Shown one piece after another: positions 22,443 to 34,708 of a stretch of 64,000 nucleotides of DNA. The DNA is from Chlorophyllum brunneum (lineage: Eukaryota > Basidiomycota > Agaricomycetes > Agaricales > Agaricaceae): NCBI GenBank assembly GCA_963576785.1, contig OY756140.1:744001-808000 (forward strand), in the 5' to 3' direction. Under the pieces are notes generated by a model. It made no database searches, was not told the origin of the DNA, and saw only the letters and a list, made by a program, of their open reading frames with translations. Both the position numbers and the translations under genes were made by a program. The first letter of the stretch is position 1. Every line of letters begins with the position of its first letter.

Positions 22443-24159
22443 TGGAAGCTAGGCTACTCCGTAGGGGTCCAGAAAATTGTGGTAGGATCACGGACAACTC
22501 TTCCACATGAACCACAAGCCTTATACCATTTTCCCGGTCGCCGAGAGCCCCTTATCACCTCTTCTGCAATGTCGTGTGACGAGTTTGCACAGCGTTCTAA
22601 ATGCTTATGTCGAAGAAACAATCCAATCAGAAAGCATGCAGTGGATCCAGAGCCGCAGGTAGACCCTAATAAGGTATCAGTGTTTGGAGTGAAAGCCATT
22701 GTGAACATGGGGCGTGTGGAAGTCCTAAAGATATCGCAAAGCCGAAGGGGAGATGATCTTCGCACGGAGCACAACGATTAGATGCAAGATGGGTTTGGGT
22801 ACCGGGATAAGCCGGCGGTTGAAGCACTCTGGTGGGTGCTCCGGGTCTTGGTGAAGGCAATAGGGGCCTACGAAAGTGGACGAAAGCCCAGTGTGAAGCC
22901 GAGTTTTGACCCCAGTGGACCTTTGAATCCGTTTCTGGATATTTAGTCGTCATAGGTCAGGGGAGAAGGCAGTTTAGGCACTCCGTCAAGCAGCGGCGGT
23001 CCTGTGATGCGGGGGCCGGTTTTTAACGTGGATTCCGTTCCACCATGCCGAGTTCCCAGAGACTACAAACCAAGTCCAATTGTCATCAAGCCGAAAGCTA
23101 ACAAGCAATGTGAGAGAGAGTACCTGGTAAGTTGGTCGGGCTTTCAAACCGAGCTTACGCAATCGACAGCAATCTTCCGCTAAACACTATTTGTTGATGT
23201 TAACTTCGCTCTAAACCAGGCCACTTCGGCAACACCCCAGTGTCAAAAGGACCCAGAACGGAGCGAAAACGACGGGATTGAGGAGTAAACGAGCAAGGTA
23301 AACCATGAGTATTCTAAATATACCTAAAGGACAATGTAGGCAGATTTAAACCCAGATCATGGACAATTCATGGTCCAATATTCCAACACCTGGCCTCAAA
23401 AATCCTCTTCATCGAACCTTGATGCTCTGTATGAGCCAAGCAAGCTGCCATGGATTGAACCCCGCACTTGAGATCCTGATGGGGAACGACAGAATCTGCC
23501 ACTGTAGTGGAAGATGACCTCATCAGATCCCCTAAAATCGTGCACGTTGGTTAACTTGGGACTTTCAGCACAAGTCACGAAGGCAAAGGCCTAGCCGACC
23601 GCCATCGCCTTGATTTGACATGAAATTTGACAACAATTTAATTTAACCTCCCGAAATCATGTTGCCTGCGAGGACAATCCCCTTACAGCAAATGCGAAGG
23701 TAGATTGAACTGGTTGCAATTGCTTGTTTGACCAACCTTCCTCCAGCTAAGGTCTCAGGCTTGTGATGATACCATTTCTGGGGGTCATTGCAGACTGAGG
23801 CCGCAGTTCACGTTTACGCGCTTTCAGCACGGATTTCACTTCTGCAGGGTTGTAGATAAATCCGCGCACGTGCATCTCCTTGCGTTCCTCAACGTTCAAC
23901 GCCCAACACGAACCGTGCATGCGCCTCTGTGCCTGTGACAGGAGCAAAGTGGGTTTAATCAGGAATGCTTGCCGACATGCATAGACCAACCCCTCTCTCT
24001 TAAATTACACCCGCCGAAAAGCACCAATTCGGACATACTGTATCTCGGATGGGTCAGAATCACACTACTCGTTCGTCCTATTCTTGACCTAAATAACATC
24101 GAGGTTTTGTACAGGTCAGCTACCACACGCGCAATCCGGTGACCTTCTTGGTTCAAAAT
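22443..24159. other. Degraded region between MFS and ribonuclease genes
   Basis: About 1.7 kb without a supported intact gene. It includes a minus-strand frame at 22454-22774 ending in a CxxC-containing stretch (KWYKACGSCGRVVRDP), vaguely like a GRF-type zinc finger, and the tRNA-like patch at 23444-23516. Several short frames are interrupted by stops. It may be remains of mobile or pseudogenised DNA. Confidence 0.4.
23444..23516 (-). other. tRNA-like sequence, probably pseudogene or SINE head
   Basis: The minus strand shows a box A-like CTACAGTGGCAGATTC (23492-23507) and a near-consensus box B GGGGTTCAATCCA (23451-23463), with tRNA-like spacing. A 7-bp stem (GATTCTG/CAGGATC) could form between them, but the acceptor stem does not close and the T stem is imperfect. 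A functional tRNA is unlikely. Confidence 0.35.
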
Positions 24160-24811
<652 letters not shown>

Positions 24812-25805
24812 TGTGAGGATCGTGAAAAATAGCCCAGAAAAACTCTCGAATCGAGTGGACTGAGGGGGAAATGTGGGATATTTACGCCGATTTAAAAAGC
24901 TGGGGGCTAGTAGACCAACGTTCTCGAGCTTTGTGAGCGAACAACAATGATTCCACCAACTCTCATCCAATGAAATAGTCTGATCCCTCTAATCCATGTG
25001 CACACAAGGCACGGACCAATATTCGCCAATTCTCAACGCATGCTACTTTCTATACACGTTCAGGAAACCACCGAACCACTTACCCTCTGTGCCCAATCCA
25101 GGCTTCCCAGCAGCACCACTCCGACAGCATGTACATAATGTAACAGCATGGTGAATGATCACTTGCATTAAATTGATAATAAAAAATGGTATTGATAGTG
25201 AATGGTGGTTCCCAACGATAAACGTTTTTAATAGGCCTCGGATGGAAATTGTCCCGTGTGTTTCTGGCTTCGAATTGATGATTGACACGCGTGATGTCAT
25301 AAGTGACTTCGTCGGTTCATGAGGTCGCATGTCAAGGCTTCTCTTATAGCCAATGAAGGACTGAGATGAGGTATGTCTGACCGTCGTCGACCAGCTCCGT
25401 TTGGGAAAGGGGAAACCTGCGTTTCTAAGGAGAACAAAGATCTGACGAGTTCGTACACTGAATAAAAACCCATCTATATTTGCCTGGATTAAATTACAAT
25501 AACCTTTACGGTACATATGTTGCCAAAGACAGGACAGCATTGATACTCAGTTACAAACAGTGACAGGAAAGTAACGACAATTGCAATCGTAAACGCGAAA
25601 TGAAAGCACAGCAGAGTCTATGAAGTCCATGGAAACAAGCGGCAGGTATAGTCACGAGGAGTGAATACGATAATAGACCAAGCAGCCGAAGAGATAATAG
25701 AGTAGAGAAAACTGAGTGACAACGTTGATATCGTAAAGCATGCGTGAACGCGTTCATCACCATAATGTATAGAAAAGGACTGGAAAGCTGAGGAGAGCGA
25801 CTCAA
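24812..25805. other. Intergenic region
   Basis: About 1 kb with no supported gene. It contains the ribonuclease promoter (minus strand) and the 3' UTR of the next minus-strand gene. The minus-strand frame at 25043-25540 has no signature and was not accepted. Confidence 0.4.
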
Positions 25806-28581
25806 TCACTTCCTCTTGCTCAAAACTTTTTTGTGTGGTTTCTCAGCACTGCGGGCGGTCCTATCAGCTGACACAATGTTGGCCGAGAAGGAGACGGCGG
25901 CAACCGGCGGAACCTGTTCCTTCGGTGATGTCTTCAACCCCCCTACCAAACTCACTCGCTTGCGAAGTTTACCATTCGAAGGAGCCATAGGGATATCTTG
26001 GGCCCGTGACGATTGTGGAGCAAGCGAAGACCGCTTACCCTTGGGCGAGGAACGGTCCCGAGGATAGGCGGAATTAGCCTGAGGATCAAAACGAACTTGG
26101 TGTGCCGTAGCCTGGTTCTGTAGTGCGGGCTGAAGAGGGGTGGGCATGATCAGACGTTTCGGGAGATAACGGTTCCTCCTAGGGTTCTCGCTGCCTTGGG
26201 ACCGACTCGACGCACCGGACGCGTTAGATGTTGTCATTATAGACTGCTGGATACTTCTGGTGTCGGACTCGCGATCACGTAGATTTGGCGTCGTCGGGGG
26301 TGGGGTACTGCCGCCCGCTTTGAGTGACGAAGCAAGAGCCAAGCGATCTGTGTGTAATCCTGAAGAACCCAGGGCATATGTAGAAGAACGACTAAGACCA
26401 GGGTTGACAGGGGCAACGTGCTGCTGTGGTAACCGATGCGGCTGGAGATTCTGGGTTTCCTGTCTACTAGAGTATACTTGAGCCGGAGGGAGCTGAGTAG
26501 ACTGTGGGTGCCACGAAGTGTGCCTTGATCGAGAAGAGGTAGGAGCGGCGACAGGAGAGAGATGGGGCATGGGCTCTCGAGTGGAGAAAGGTTCTTCCCT
26601 GTAAGTAGTCTCAACTATTACCGGTCCCTGCGATTGGTTCTCTTCGGCGCGAGGGTAATCCACCCGTGAAGCTGAAAGATCCGGCGGGTCAGGCATATAT
26701 GGTGGCGGGCTGGGCTCATCCACGTCTGTTGGCTCGCGCAGTGTAATCTTGACGGGTATGTTCGGGCTTGAACCAGCATCGGAATTGACCGCCGTCACAG
26801 TTGTATCGCTTGCATGTGAATTGTTTTGATCGTCACCGATCAGTGCCATACCAATGGCTATTCCAGCATCGTTATCGTCATCATTGGAATGTGTAGTCGC
26901 AGCAGTAGGAGACGGTGTTCGACGCCGTTTGAGTAGCGTCAGTGAGCTACTAGGCTCTGTCACCGGATAGTTGCCGAGGGAACCCGCTTGAGGAACCGAA
27001 AGAGCTATTTGGGTAGATCCTGACCGTTCAAACGAGGATCGAGGCTCGAGCATGGGAACACTAGGCTGGAGATAGGCGTGACGTGGGTAGTGCTCGTGGT
27101 GCCTACTTTGTTGGGGTTGCGTATCGAGGTGGGGATATGGATACGTACGGGAGGGTTCGGTATACGGCGCGAAATCACGAGAAAGGACTTGACCTGGCTT
27201 CAAATTGAGAGAACCCTGCTGTAGCGTTAATAGTTGAGCATCTCTGTATATCTGATGTTACAATTGCATGAGCACAAAAACTGGACAAGCTCAAATATAT
27301 GCACGTACATCGCCCGACATCATGAAGCTCCTCCCACCCGGCTGCTGGGTGGCGGGTCGTGGTCAACAATGGTTAGAAAAGAAGAGTAAGAAAGCATACC
27401 TGAACGTGAGCAGGTCCCGCATATGGTTTCGGAGCCGAATCTTTTTGCACAAATCTCGAAATCGCCTCGTATGGTCCTCCATGGTGTACTGCTGCCCCAA
27501 AGGGGCTGGTCTCATCAAGCTCATCAATTCTATCCAAGTCCTGTCGAAGCCATCGATCATCAGCTGCAGGTCCAGCGGCAGAGGTTGTACCCGCGAGAGG
27601 TACAATCCTCCCAGCCTCGGCAGTCCCAGTAGTTTTTGCACGGGAAGGCATTACTGGTCGGTCCGACCGATGTACCTCGGGTGCAGATTGGGTAGCACGA
27701 TGGTGTTGAACGGGAATGGGTCGCGGACCCATGTTGTATGGTGGTGGTTGGGGCTGGTGCACACGAAGCATGGTGCTGGCGTTTCTGCTCCCGGAGGGTC
27801 GTGGAGCGGGCGAGGTTGAGCTGGTGCTGCTATAAGACGAGTCCGTACTAGATGAACCTAGGAGCTTGGACAAGAAACCCTGGCGTTTTTTAGGTTCTGG
27901 TTTGGAAGACGAAGGGTGCTGCGAGCGCTGTGGAGGAAGGTGGTGGGCATCATGCGGCATATCGACCTCGGGACGCACGTGAGGCTGAGACGACGAAGGG
28001 TCGCGGGATGGTAATGTTGATGGTACAGCAACGATAGTGGAAGGTGATGAGGATGAGGAATCTGTGAAAGAGGGGCTGTTGATAGTAGATGAAGCTGTGG
28101 ATTTGGTTTTGTCTTTGGTTCTGTTATCGGGTGCGGCGTTCGGCTCGGGTATAGCTGGAGTGTTGGGCGGTTGTGGAGGGTTGAAGTCTTCGGCGTCTAC
28201 AGGCCGTTGTTTCTTGAGGGTTGGATGGCCGGGACCGGGAGGGGAGTTCCAAGCGGGGAGTTGGTTAGAAGAGAAGAGCGGATTTGAAAGAGGGTCAGGT
28301 GAGAACGCTGGATCGTCATAATTGGGTGCTGATGGAAGAAGGGAAGGATTCCTGGACCGTAATTTCATGGATTGGGCGCCCTGTGTCGGCTGAGGAACAA
28401 CAATATGGGAGACCAAGGCTGTGGCCTTTGTCCCCGACTTCGTCATCCGCTTGCCCCCATCACCGCCAACGCCGGTCCACAGGCAGGCCGACGTCACGTT
28501 TGATGCGTTACTTTTGGAGAAATCTGTATCATTGATATGGATACGCGTCGTATAGATCCAGATACCTTTTTGTTGAGGCAT
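25806..28581 (-). CDS. Proline/serine-rich protein with Pal1-like motif
   Basis: Function unknown. Exons 27400-28581, 27309-27344 (12 codons) and 25806-27218 join in phase 0, giving up to 876 residues. Most of the protein is predicted to be disordered, rich in Pro, Ser and Thr. The one conserved-looking block is around LDRIDELDETSPF, AAVHHGGPYEAI and LKPGQVLSRDF. It resembles the IDKLD...HHDGPFDA signature of Pal1, a cell-cortex morphogenesis protein of fission yeast; this is a motif-level resemblance only. The tiny middle exon (QPGGRSFMMSGD) falls inside this block. The true start is uncertain: ATGs at 28581 and 28368 are both in frame, and the later one would drop an unconserved head. The C-terminus is basic (LSKRK). 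Confidence 0.7.
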
Positions 28582-29454
28582 CGTGGTCAAAGCAAGAACG
28601 GGCGGAGAACAAAGACACACAGACCTCGAGTTCAGCTCAAATATGCTTGAACAAAAAAGAAATTGACGGAAGGGTCGGTGAGACGGTGATTACGGATGAG
28701 GAATATGACGTATAAAAGCACGACCACACATGCAAAAAATAATTCCAACGAGCACGAAGTCGCCACGTTTCGTGATGATTGACCCAAACTAGCAAGCCCC
28801 TCAGAACTAGCCGCCATGGGTGCAGGCGTCCAGCGTATCTTTATGTACACACCTGGGCTCTAGCTTCTGTTCTCTCACCTTTCTTATCTGCACGGTGAAA
28901 CGCGTCGAGGGTTCTTAACATTGTAGCCGTAACTTTCCAAGTAATGTGTCAGGAGACGCACCCACAGAAGAGAACAGGGTACTAAGATTACTCCACAAAC
29001 TTCTTACATGGAGTAGATGGTCAGTCCAGCAAGTTTTCGCGTTCACGGTCGCGGCCCCGAGATCTGAAGAGGACACGTTTCGAAGACTACCATGATCACC
29101 CTGTGCATTGCATCGCGCTACTCCCTCTCGATGAAAAACAACCGAAGGGGAAGCGTGATACAGGTGGATTAACTGCTCACAAAGAGTCGGTAGCTGATGA
29201 GAACTAATCCAACGTCAGGTCGTGTTTCGTTGGCATGGTTCGTGGAATCAAACATTGCGGAGAAAGATGTGGTACTCTATGATCGTCATCGCAGTTTGTC
29301 GAATCGTAAAACAGAACACTAAAAAGGATAAGGCCATACAATGCCCTAGCCATTGATGCAAAATGTCAGGGCTATCTATATCAAATGTCGATTGTCCATG
29401 AAATTATGAATTAAGAACCGGTCCTACCCTCGGAAGAAATTAGCCAGTCTAAAT
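28582..29454. other. Intergenic region
   Basis: No supported gene. It holds the promoter of the Pal1-like gene and the 3' UTR of the next minus-strand gene. Confidence 0.4.
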
Positions 29455-31959
29455 TCAAGTTGCCCGTCGCAGAGCTGCCAACCCTCCTGGCTTGAAATTC
29501 CTTGGGGCGGGCAGTCGAGAAATCAAGCCCGAAGTTCGAGAAATAGGCTTCGGTAGTGACGAAATCGTAACGTTTCCGAGTTGTGTAGGTGCCTGCAGGC
29601 CACTGGATGTAAAGTTGGCGGCTAAACGGGCTTGAGGAGCTGGGATTGAGGGAGGATTGACCCTCCTGGAACCTGCTTTAGAGGATGCGGGCATCGTCAC
29701 TGCTCTTGGAGCAGTAACCTTTAGCTGAGATCCTTCAGAGATTGGGACGCGACGCGGACCTGATCCGTTTGTTTGCGTGGGTGGGACGGGTGGTCGAGGA
29801 GGGACGGATGACTTGGTCTTCGCCAACTGCTGAATTGGTTGTGCTTCAGGTTCAGTCACCCGAAGACTCCCCAGCTCTGTCGCTACTTTTCGCGTCCGGA
29901 GAGGAACGATGGTCGGCAAGTCTAGGGTCTTGGAAGGGATTAATGGCATCGACGCTCTCTTCAACCCAGTACCATTGCAAGTTCCAGATCTACTTGACGT
30001 CGATTCGTTTCGTTCGTGGCTACTGGGCTTTGATCTCTTGACAATTTTTAGAGCAGGAGGTGCCTGCGGCATCGTAGGAATTTTTTGTTCCTTTGAAGTC
30101 TTTGGCGTCGTGAGTTGAAGGGTATGCCTTCGCTTCTCAGCTGATGTGGGAACGGAAAAAACTGAGCCAATGGAAGCGACAGGGGAGCGCGACGTTGGGG
30201 CCCTCAGTTTGCTCCCATTGGGAGGAGAGAAGGGGGATGAGGGCCATTTTGCTAAGGTGGCATAGGCTCAGTCTGCTCATGCATAGGAGCTTTGAGACAC
30301 TTACGCAGTGGACTTGCCCCGACAGAAGGCGGAGAAGATACATCCATCAGGCGCGGCGATGAAACTGCGATAGGAATACTGAGACGTTTACGAATAAATT
30401 TGAGGTCAGAACCTGTATCTAGTTGTTAGAGATAGGTCCCGTCACAAAATAAGTACGTACTAAGTGTGGAGCGGGGATCGCCAGTGTCATAAGCTGATGT
30501 AGATGGGGTACTGGGCACTTGAATACGGTTAGATGTCTGTTAGAGTATAGATTGCATAACCCTCACCGTCGACTGGAGTAGCCGGTGCCGGCGAGCTCGT
30601 GGCTGAGGATGTATCTAACACAGAAACTTGTCAGCTTCAAGTCCTTGGACTACTGGCATTAAGATAAACCTTACCGTCCATTAAAGAGGCTTTTTCTTCC
30701 TTTTCGCCATTACCAGGATACTTCCCTAGTGCCTTCTCCATATTAATCCTCTCCGTCTCTAGGTCAAAGCTTGGGTCGTCTTCAATAGTGCTTCCAATAG
30801 TGGTCAATGATGACTCCATGCCACTCTGTGCATTGAGAAAAGACACATTGTCGCTCAGCAAGTCAAACGACATGCCCTCAGATTGCATGTGCATTTGAAA
30901 CGATGCGTGTAGGTCAACAGACACACGATTTTTGTCTTGTGAGGTAATGGGACGACTGAGGCGCAAGCGGGCAGCAGGTGAGCCTCCTTTGTCAAACTCA
31001 GGCCTTGGTTCGGGAAGAGGTAGAGGTGAAGAGGTAGGAGAAGATTGGGAGACGACAACGGGAATTGAGGTGTCTCCTCGTGGAACCTCAGAAGTTTCGA
31101 CGAGGTTGAGGGATGGAATGGAGATGTCGGGGGCGTCTGGGCTATCATTGTGCCCAGTGGGGGTAGGCTTATCGAAGCGTTGGAATCCGGGTTTGTCGGT
31201 GGTAGTGATCGAATGGTCCAAATCAGGATGAACCTCGCTGAACGAGAGCCCCGTATCACTGATACAGTCGAGGACAGAGTCCACGGTCAGTTCTTGCGTA
31301 TCCATGATAGGCGACAGTGGAAGAGGAATGTCCTCGGGAGAAACGAAGTCCTGCGTTGTCATTTCGGGTGTACCAGCCCGTTGTGGCGCTAGTTCTCCAA
31401 GTGCAGCTTCCTCTTCCGGAATAGGCTCCTCAGAGGGCTGTTCTGGTACAATGCCCTCCTCACGAGTATTCAGGCGGGGTATAGGCTGAGCATTATCTAG
31501 AGTTATATTTACAGGTGGTAATCTGGGCATTGGGGATGCTTGGTTTGTGGGCGATTCCAGGACTGTTTTGAGTGTCCTGTATGGCGTCGCGGCCTTGACC
31601 ATGTCTTTGAACGTAAGCGTTGCATTATCTTCGTCATCTCCTACCTGGTCAAAACCAGTGCTGAATTCTTCTTCCACGGTCTCGTCCAGCAGAGCTTCCG
31701 GACAAGCAGCGTCCTCAAGCGTCATGTCCCCAATGTCAATTAGTCGGCGTTTCAAAGGCGTGGGCTGTGGGTGTAAAATTGTGCTGGTTATCTTGTTGAC
31801 AAATAAGGTCATAGTAAGACCGTTGGGAGAATTGTTGTAGTTCCCGCTGTCTGCGTTCGAGGCACGAGGGGGGGGAGTTGAAGGAGGTTCGCTAGTAGTC
31901 GCATTGGCGAGGGGATCGAAAAGATTGATGATGCTCGGCCTGGGACGGTTTCCAGACAT
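29455..31959 (-). CDS. Hypothetical disordered protein
   Basis: Not recognised. Exons 30675-31959, 30567-30614, 30461-30517, 30305-30412 and 29455-30251 close exactly to 764 residues. The N-terminus reads MSGNRPRPSIINLFDPL. The first 430 residues are acidic with many Ser/Thr-Pro sites (for example TPLKRR, SPIMD). The last 300 are basic and Pro/Ser-rich (SPRLMD, TTPKTSKEQK) and end SGLISRLPAPRNFKPGGLAALRRAT. No membrane segment or catalytic motif is seen. Two earlier in-frame ATGs exist (32118, 32121), but 31959 leaves room for the promoter of the divergent SLD2 gene. The density of Ser/Thr-Pro sites would suit a kinase-regulated, perhaps cell-cycle or cytoskeletal, protein; that is a guess. 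Confidence 0.75.
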
Positions 31960-32165
31960 TCGATACTCGTCGTAAAAAATCGGTTTTGCTGGCGTCGGCT
32001 GAGCTGATGAGACGAAGTGCTTTGGAGCCAAGTTGAACTTGCAGCTGGGGCTGTCCACTTTATTTGTGCTTGTGGACGTGTTGCGTCCCCGTGACCAGTG
32101 TTTCCATCCATGTGCCATCATGGACGCGGCGTGTTGGGTGATTGCGACTGGCTCTGCCCGACGAA
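31960..32165. promoter_or_regulatory. Bidirectional promoter, hypothetical gene / SLD2
   Basis: A gap of 206 bases between two divergent ATGs must contain both promoters. If the longer minus-strand start (32121) were used, only 44 bases would remain. I see no TATA box. Confidence 0.45.
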
Positions 32166-34098
32166 ATGCCCTCCGAGCTCGCTAGCATACGCGCCGAGGT
32201 CAAAGCATGGGAACGCAATTTCAAGGAGGAAAACCGCAGGGAGCCCACTGTTGACGACATCAAGAAGCAACCTGCTGTTGGTGCGTCGCGTCACCTCATT
32301 TATGCCGCGCCATGCCAATCCCACGAATCCAGCTCAGAAATATAAACTTTACAAGAAACTTTCGAAAGCCGCAAATACACCTTCGAGCTCAAGTCCACGG
32401 CCTAATGATCCACCTTCTACTCCCCAGCGGCAAGCATCATCAGCTTCTAAACCACCGAACCTTCTGAAATCCGCCTTACGCGTGGCGGAGACAACGGCTC
32501 CCCTGGCAAGTTTCAATCCCTTCTCTCCTCAAAAGAAGGACAAGGGAAAACAAAGAGAGGCCATCCCGTTTAACCTCTTCAAGCCTGCTTCGAACCCATT
32601 AGCCAGTCCTCCCAAATCCAAAGCCCAGCATCCCCAGCAACCGCCGTCCGCCCATCCATTCCTCCTTATTCAGTCGATACCACCTTCAAGTTCTGGACAA
32701 CTGCCACCAGAACCTCCTTCCGCTATTTCCCGTGCCCGGAAACGCCTACGAGGGGAACCAGTATCGCCCTCACCGAATAAAGAGAAACGTCGACGTGTGC
32801 TGTCCCCCGCCAGCCTTCCTTTTCCAAAGCTGCAGCTTCAAGGTTCAGGTGCTGGAAGTAACGACAGCGACAGCGGAGATGACGGAGAGGGTTTTGGTGC
32901 AGATGGGGGTCATTCATCATTCGTTGACGACAGTCCAATAAAACCCGCAGTGAATGGCAAAACCTTCACTTTCCTCTTTCAGGAGGCCGCAAAGTCAACG
33001 TCCATAACAGATCTATTCGGTGGTGATACACCTGCCGTGGGGCCGCAACGGAGTAGTAAACAATCAAGTGACGTGCTATCCAGCATGGACAGCGATATAT
33101 ATAGTGATGACCCCAAAGCCAAGAAGACAGCTAACAAACCGTCCATGAAGAACAGACCTTCTGTGAAGTCACAATCCTCAACACTGACCAAGTCACGGTC
33201 AAAACTCGTTCAAACGATATTACCTGTCATGAGCAAATCCTCGAATAGAGTTCGCAAAGTGTCCCCGCCCGAGGACCGTTCATCTACGAAATGCGTTCTG
33301 CCTGGACTGGAGCCAATACCAGCGTACACATACACTGACCCCCAGCCAACACCACCTTCCGATCTACACACCTCCACAAACCAACTACTCCCACCATCAC
33401 CTAACCCGAATCCATCCTCTCGCGCCTCAGGGAAATCAAAACCCAGCGACGCCCGCAGCCACCAACCCCCTAAAGCCTCCAGCCGCAAAAAAGCAAAAGC
33501 CAAGAATAATAATAGTGATGATAGCATAATGGACGACATGGAAAACGACGATGGAAGCAGCAGCTCCGACGCGCACAAAAGTGTGAAACTCGTTTACCAC
33601 TCACGCGGTATTCGTGCGGCGCTACCGACAGAGGAGGGCATGTCCGAGATGGAGGATCCTATACTAAATTACGTCAAGCGTGTTCAGCCTCGCGTTAACG
33701 GTTCGGTGTCGCCTGTAAAGCCAGGAGGTGACGGTGGTGCTGGTGTTGTTCTGGATGAAGAAGATGAAGGCGGAGACGTGGGTCTCGTTGATAACGAGAA
33801 GGTAGAAGGCCACTTGCCTAATGAATTGCGTCGCGTTTTGGTGTTAGAATCACTAAAGTCGCAGAAGAACGTGTACGAACAGAAGATAATTGTGAAGGGA
33901 CTATTATCCGGGCGTCGAGTGCTACACTATGATCCCAGAAAGGGAGAGATATGGGGTGCTGGAGAGGATGAAAGAGATGAATTTGCAGAAGATGAAGAAC
34001 GTGGCGTCGATGAAGGGGAAGATGAATGGGAAGGAGATCCCGTCCCCTGGGAGGTTGGCGAATTATCTGAATCTCACTATCATGAGGAGGAGATGTAG
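32166..34098 (+). CDS. SLD2: DNA replication regulator Sld2/Drc1
   Basis: Phosphorylated by S-phase CDK to bind Dpb11 and allow origin firing. Exons 32166-32280 and 32333-34098 give 626 residues. The conserved N-terminus is intact: ELASIRAEVKAWERNFKEEN, then REPTVDDIKKQPAVAQKYKLYKKLSK, split by the intron. This is the Sld2/RecQL4 N-terminal homology. Downstream is a long disordered region with many SP/TP sites (SPRPNDPPSTPQR, SPNKEKRR, PPEDRSS), the expected CDK targets. The last 120 residues include a basic patch (KIIVKGLLSGRRVLHYDPRK), then a strongly acidic tail. There is no helicase domain, as in other fungal Sld2. The start at 32166 is preferred over 32142 because the latter is not an ATG. 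Confidence 0.9.
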
Positions 34099-34708
34099 CT
34101 ATTGTTCTATGTGTTTTGACCAGTTAGTTTTCGAATCCTTCACACCGTAGTTAATTCTCTGCCATCGATAATCACTCAGATTGGACGGTCGCTTAACGCG
34201 AGGTGCCTTCTGTTGCATCATGTCGGGTGATGTTACTCCTCGAAAGGTCATTCCCTTGGTCGAACTTTCCATACAATAAAGACCGAAGTCCCATCAGACG
34301 ACACTGGTTTCGTTTCAGGAGTAGTATCAAATCAGACCAACCACCCAGTTGTATCCTTGTAGTGTACAAAATGCCACCGTGCATTCATTTAAGAGTCCAA
34401 CATGCCTCGTTCCAAGCACATGTCTGCCTTAACCTGATGTCTGGAGTTCAGCCCTACGCCAAGCATCTAATATTAACCGAAGGGCGCCTCAATGCATACC
34501 CGAAATCGTTCGGAAATGAGTGACAACAGCGTGTATGCCACACAGTTCATCGCGCAGGCCTCTATAAGCCTTGACCCTCCGTGAATACTTGTCCCTCATT
34601 CTTGGATTTAGTCCACTACCACCACACGTTAACAGTCGCTCTCGCCGTCTTCGTAGGCATAAACTCGCATTTATTTCCCCTTTTCCCACCCGAAACTCTT
34701 TAGTAAAC
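34099..34708. other. Intergenic region
   Basis: About 600 bases between SLD2 and the next plus-strand gene. The last 120 bases are CT-rich and look like a fungal leader. No gene supported. Confidence 0.4.

Noticed and set aside
25043..25540. 165-codon minus-strand frame downstream of the ribonuclease promoter
   Set aside because: No recognisable motif, composition not coding-like, no splice partners.
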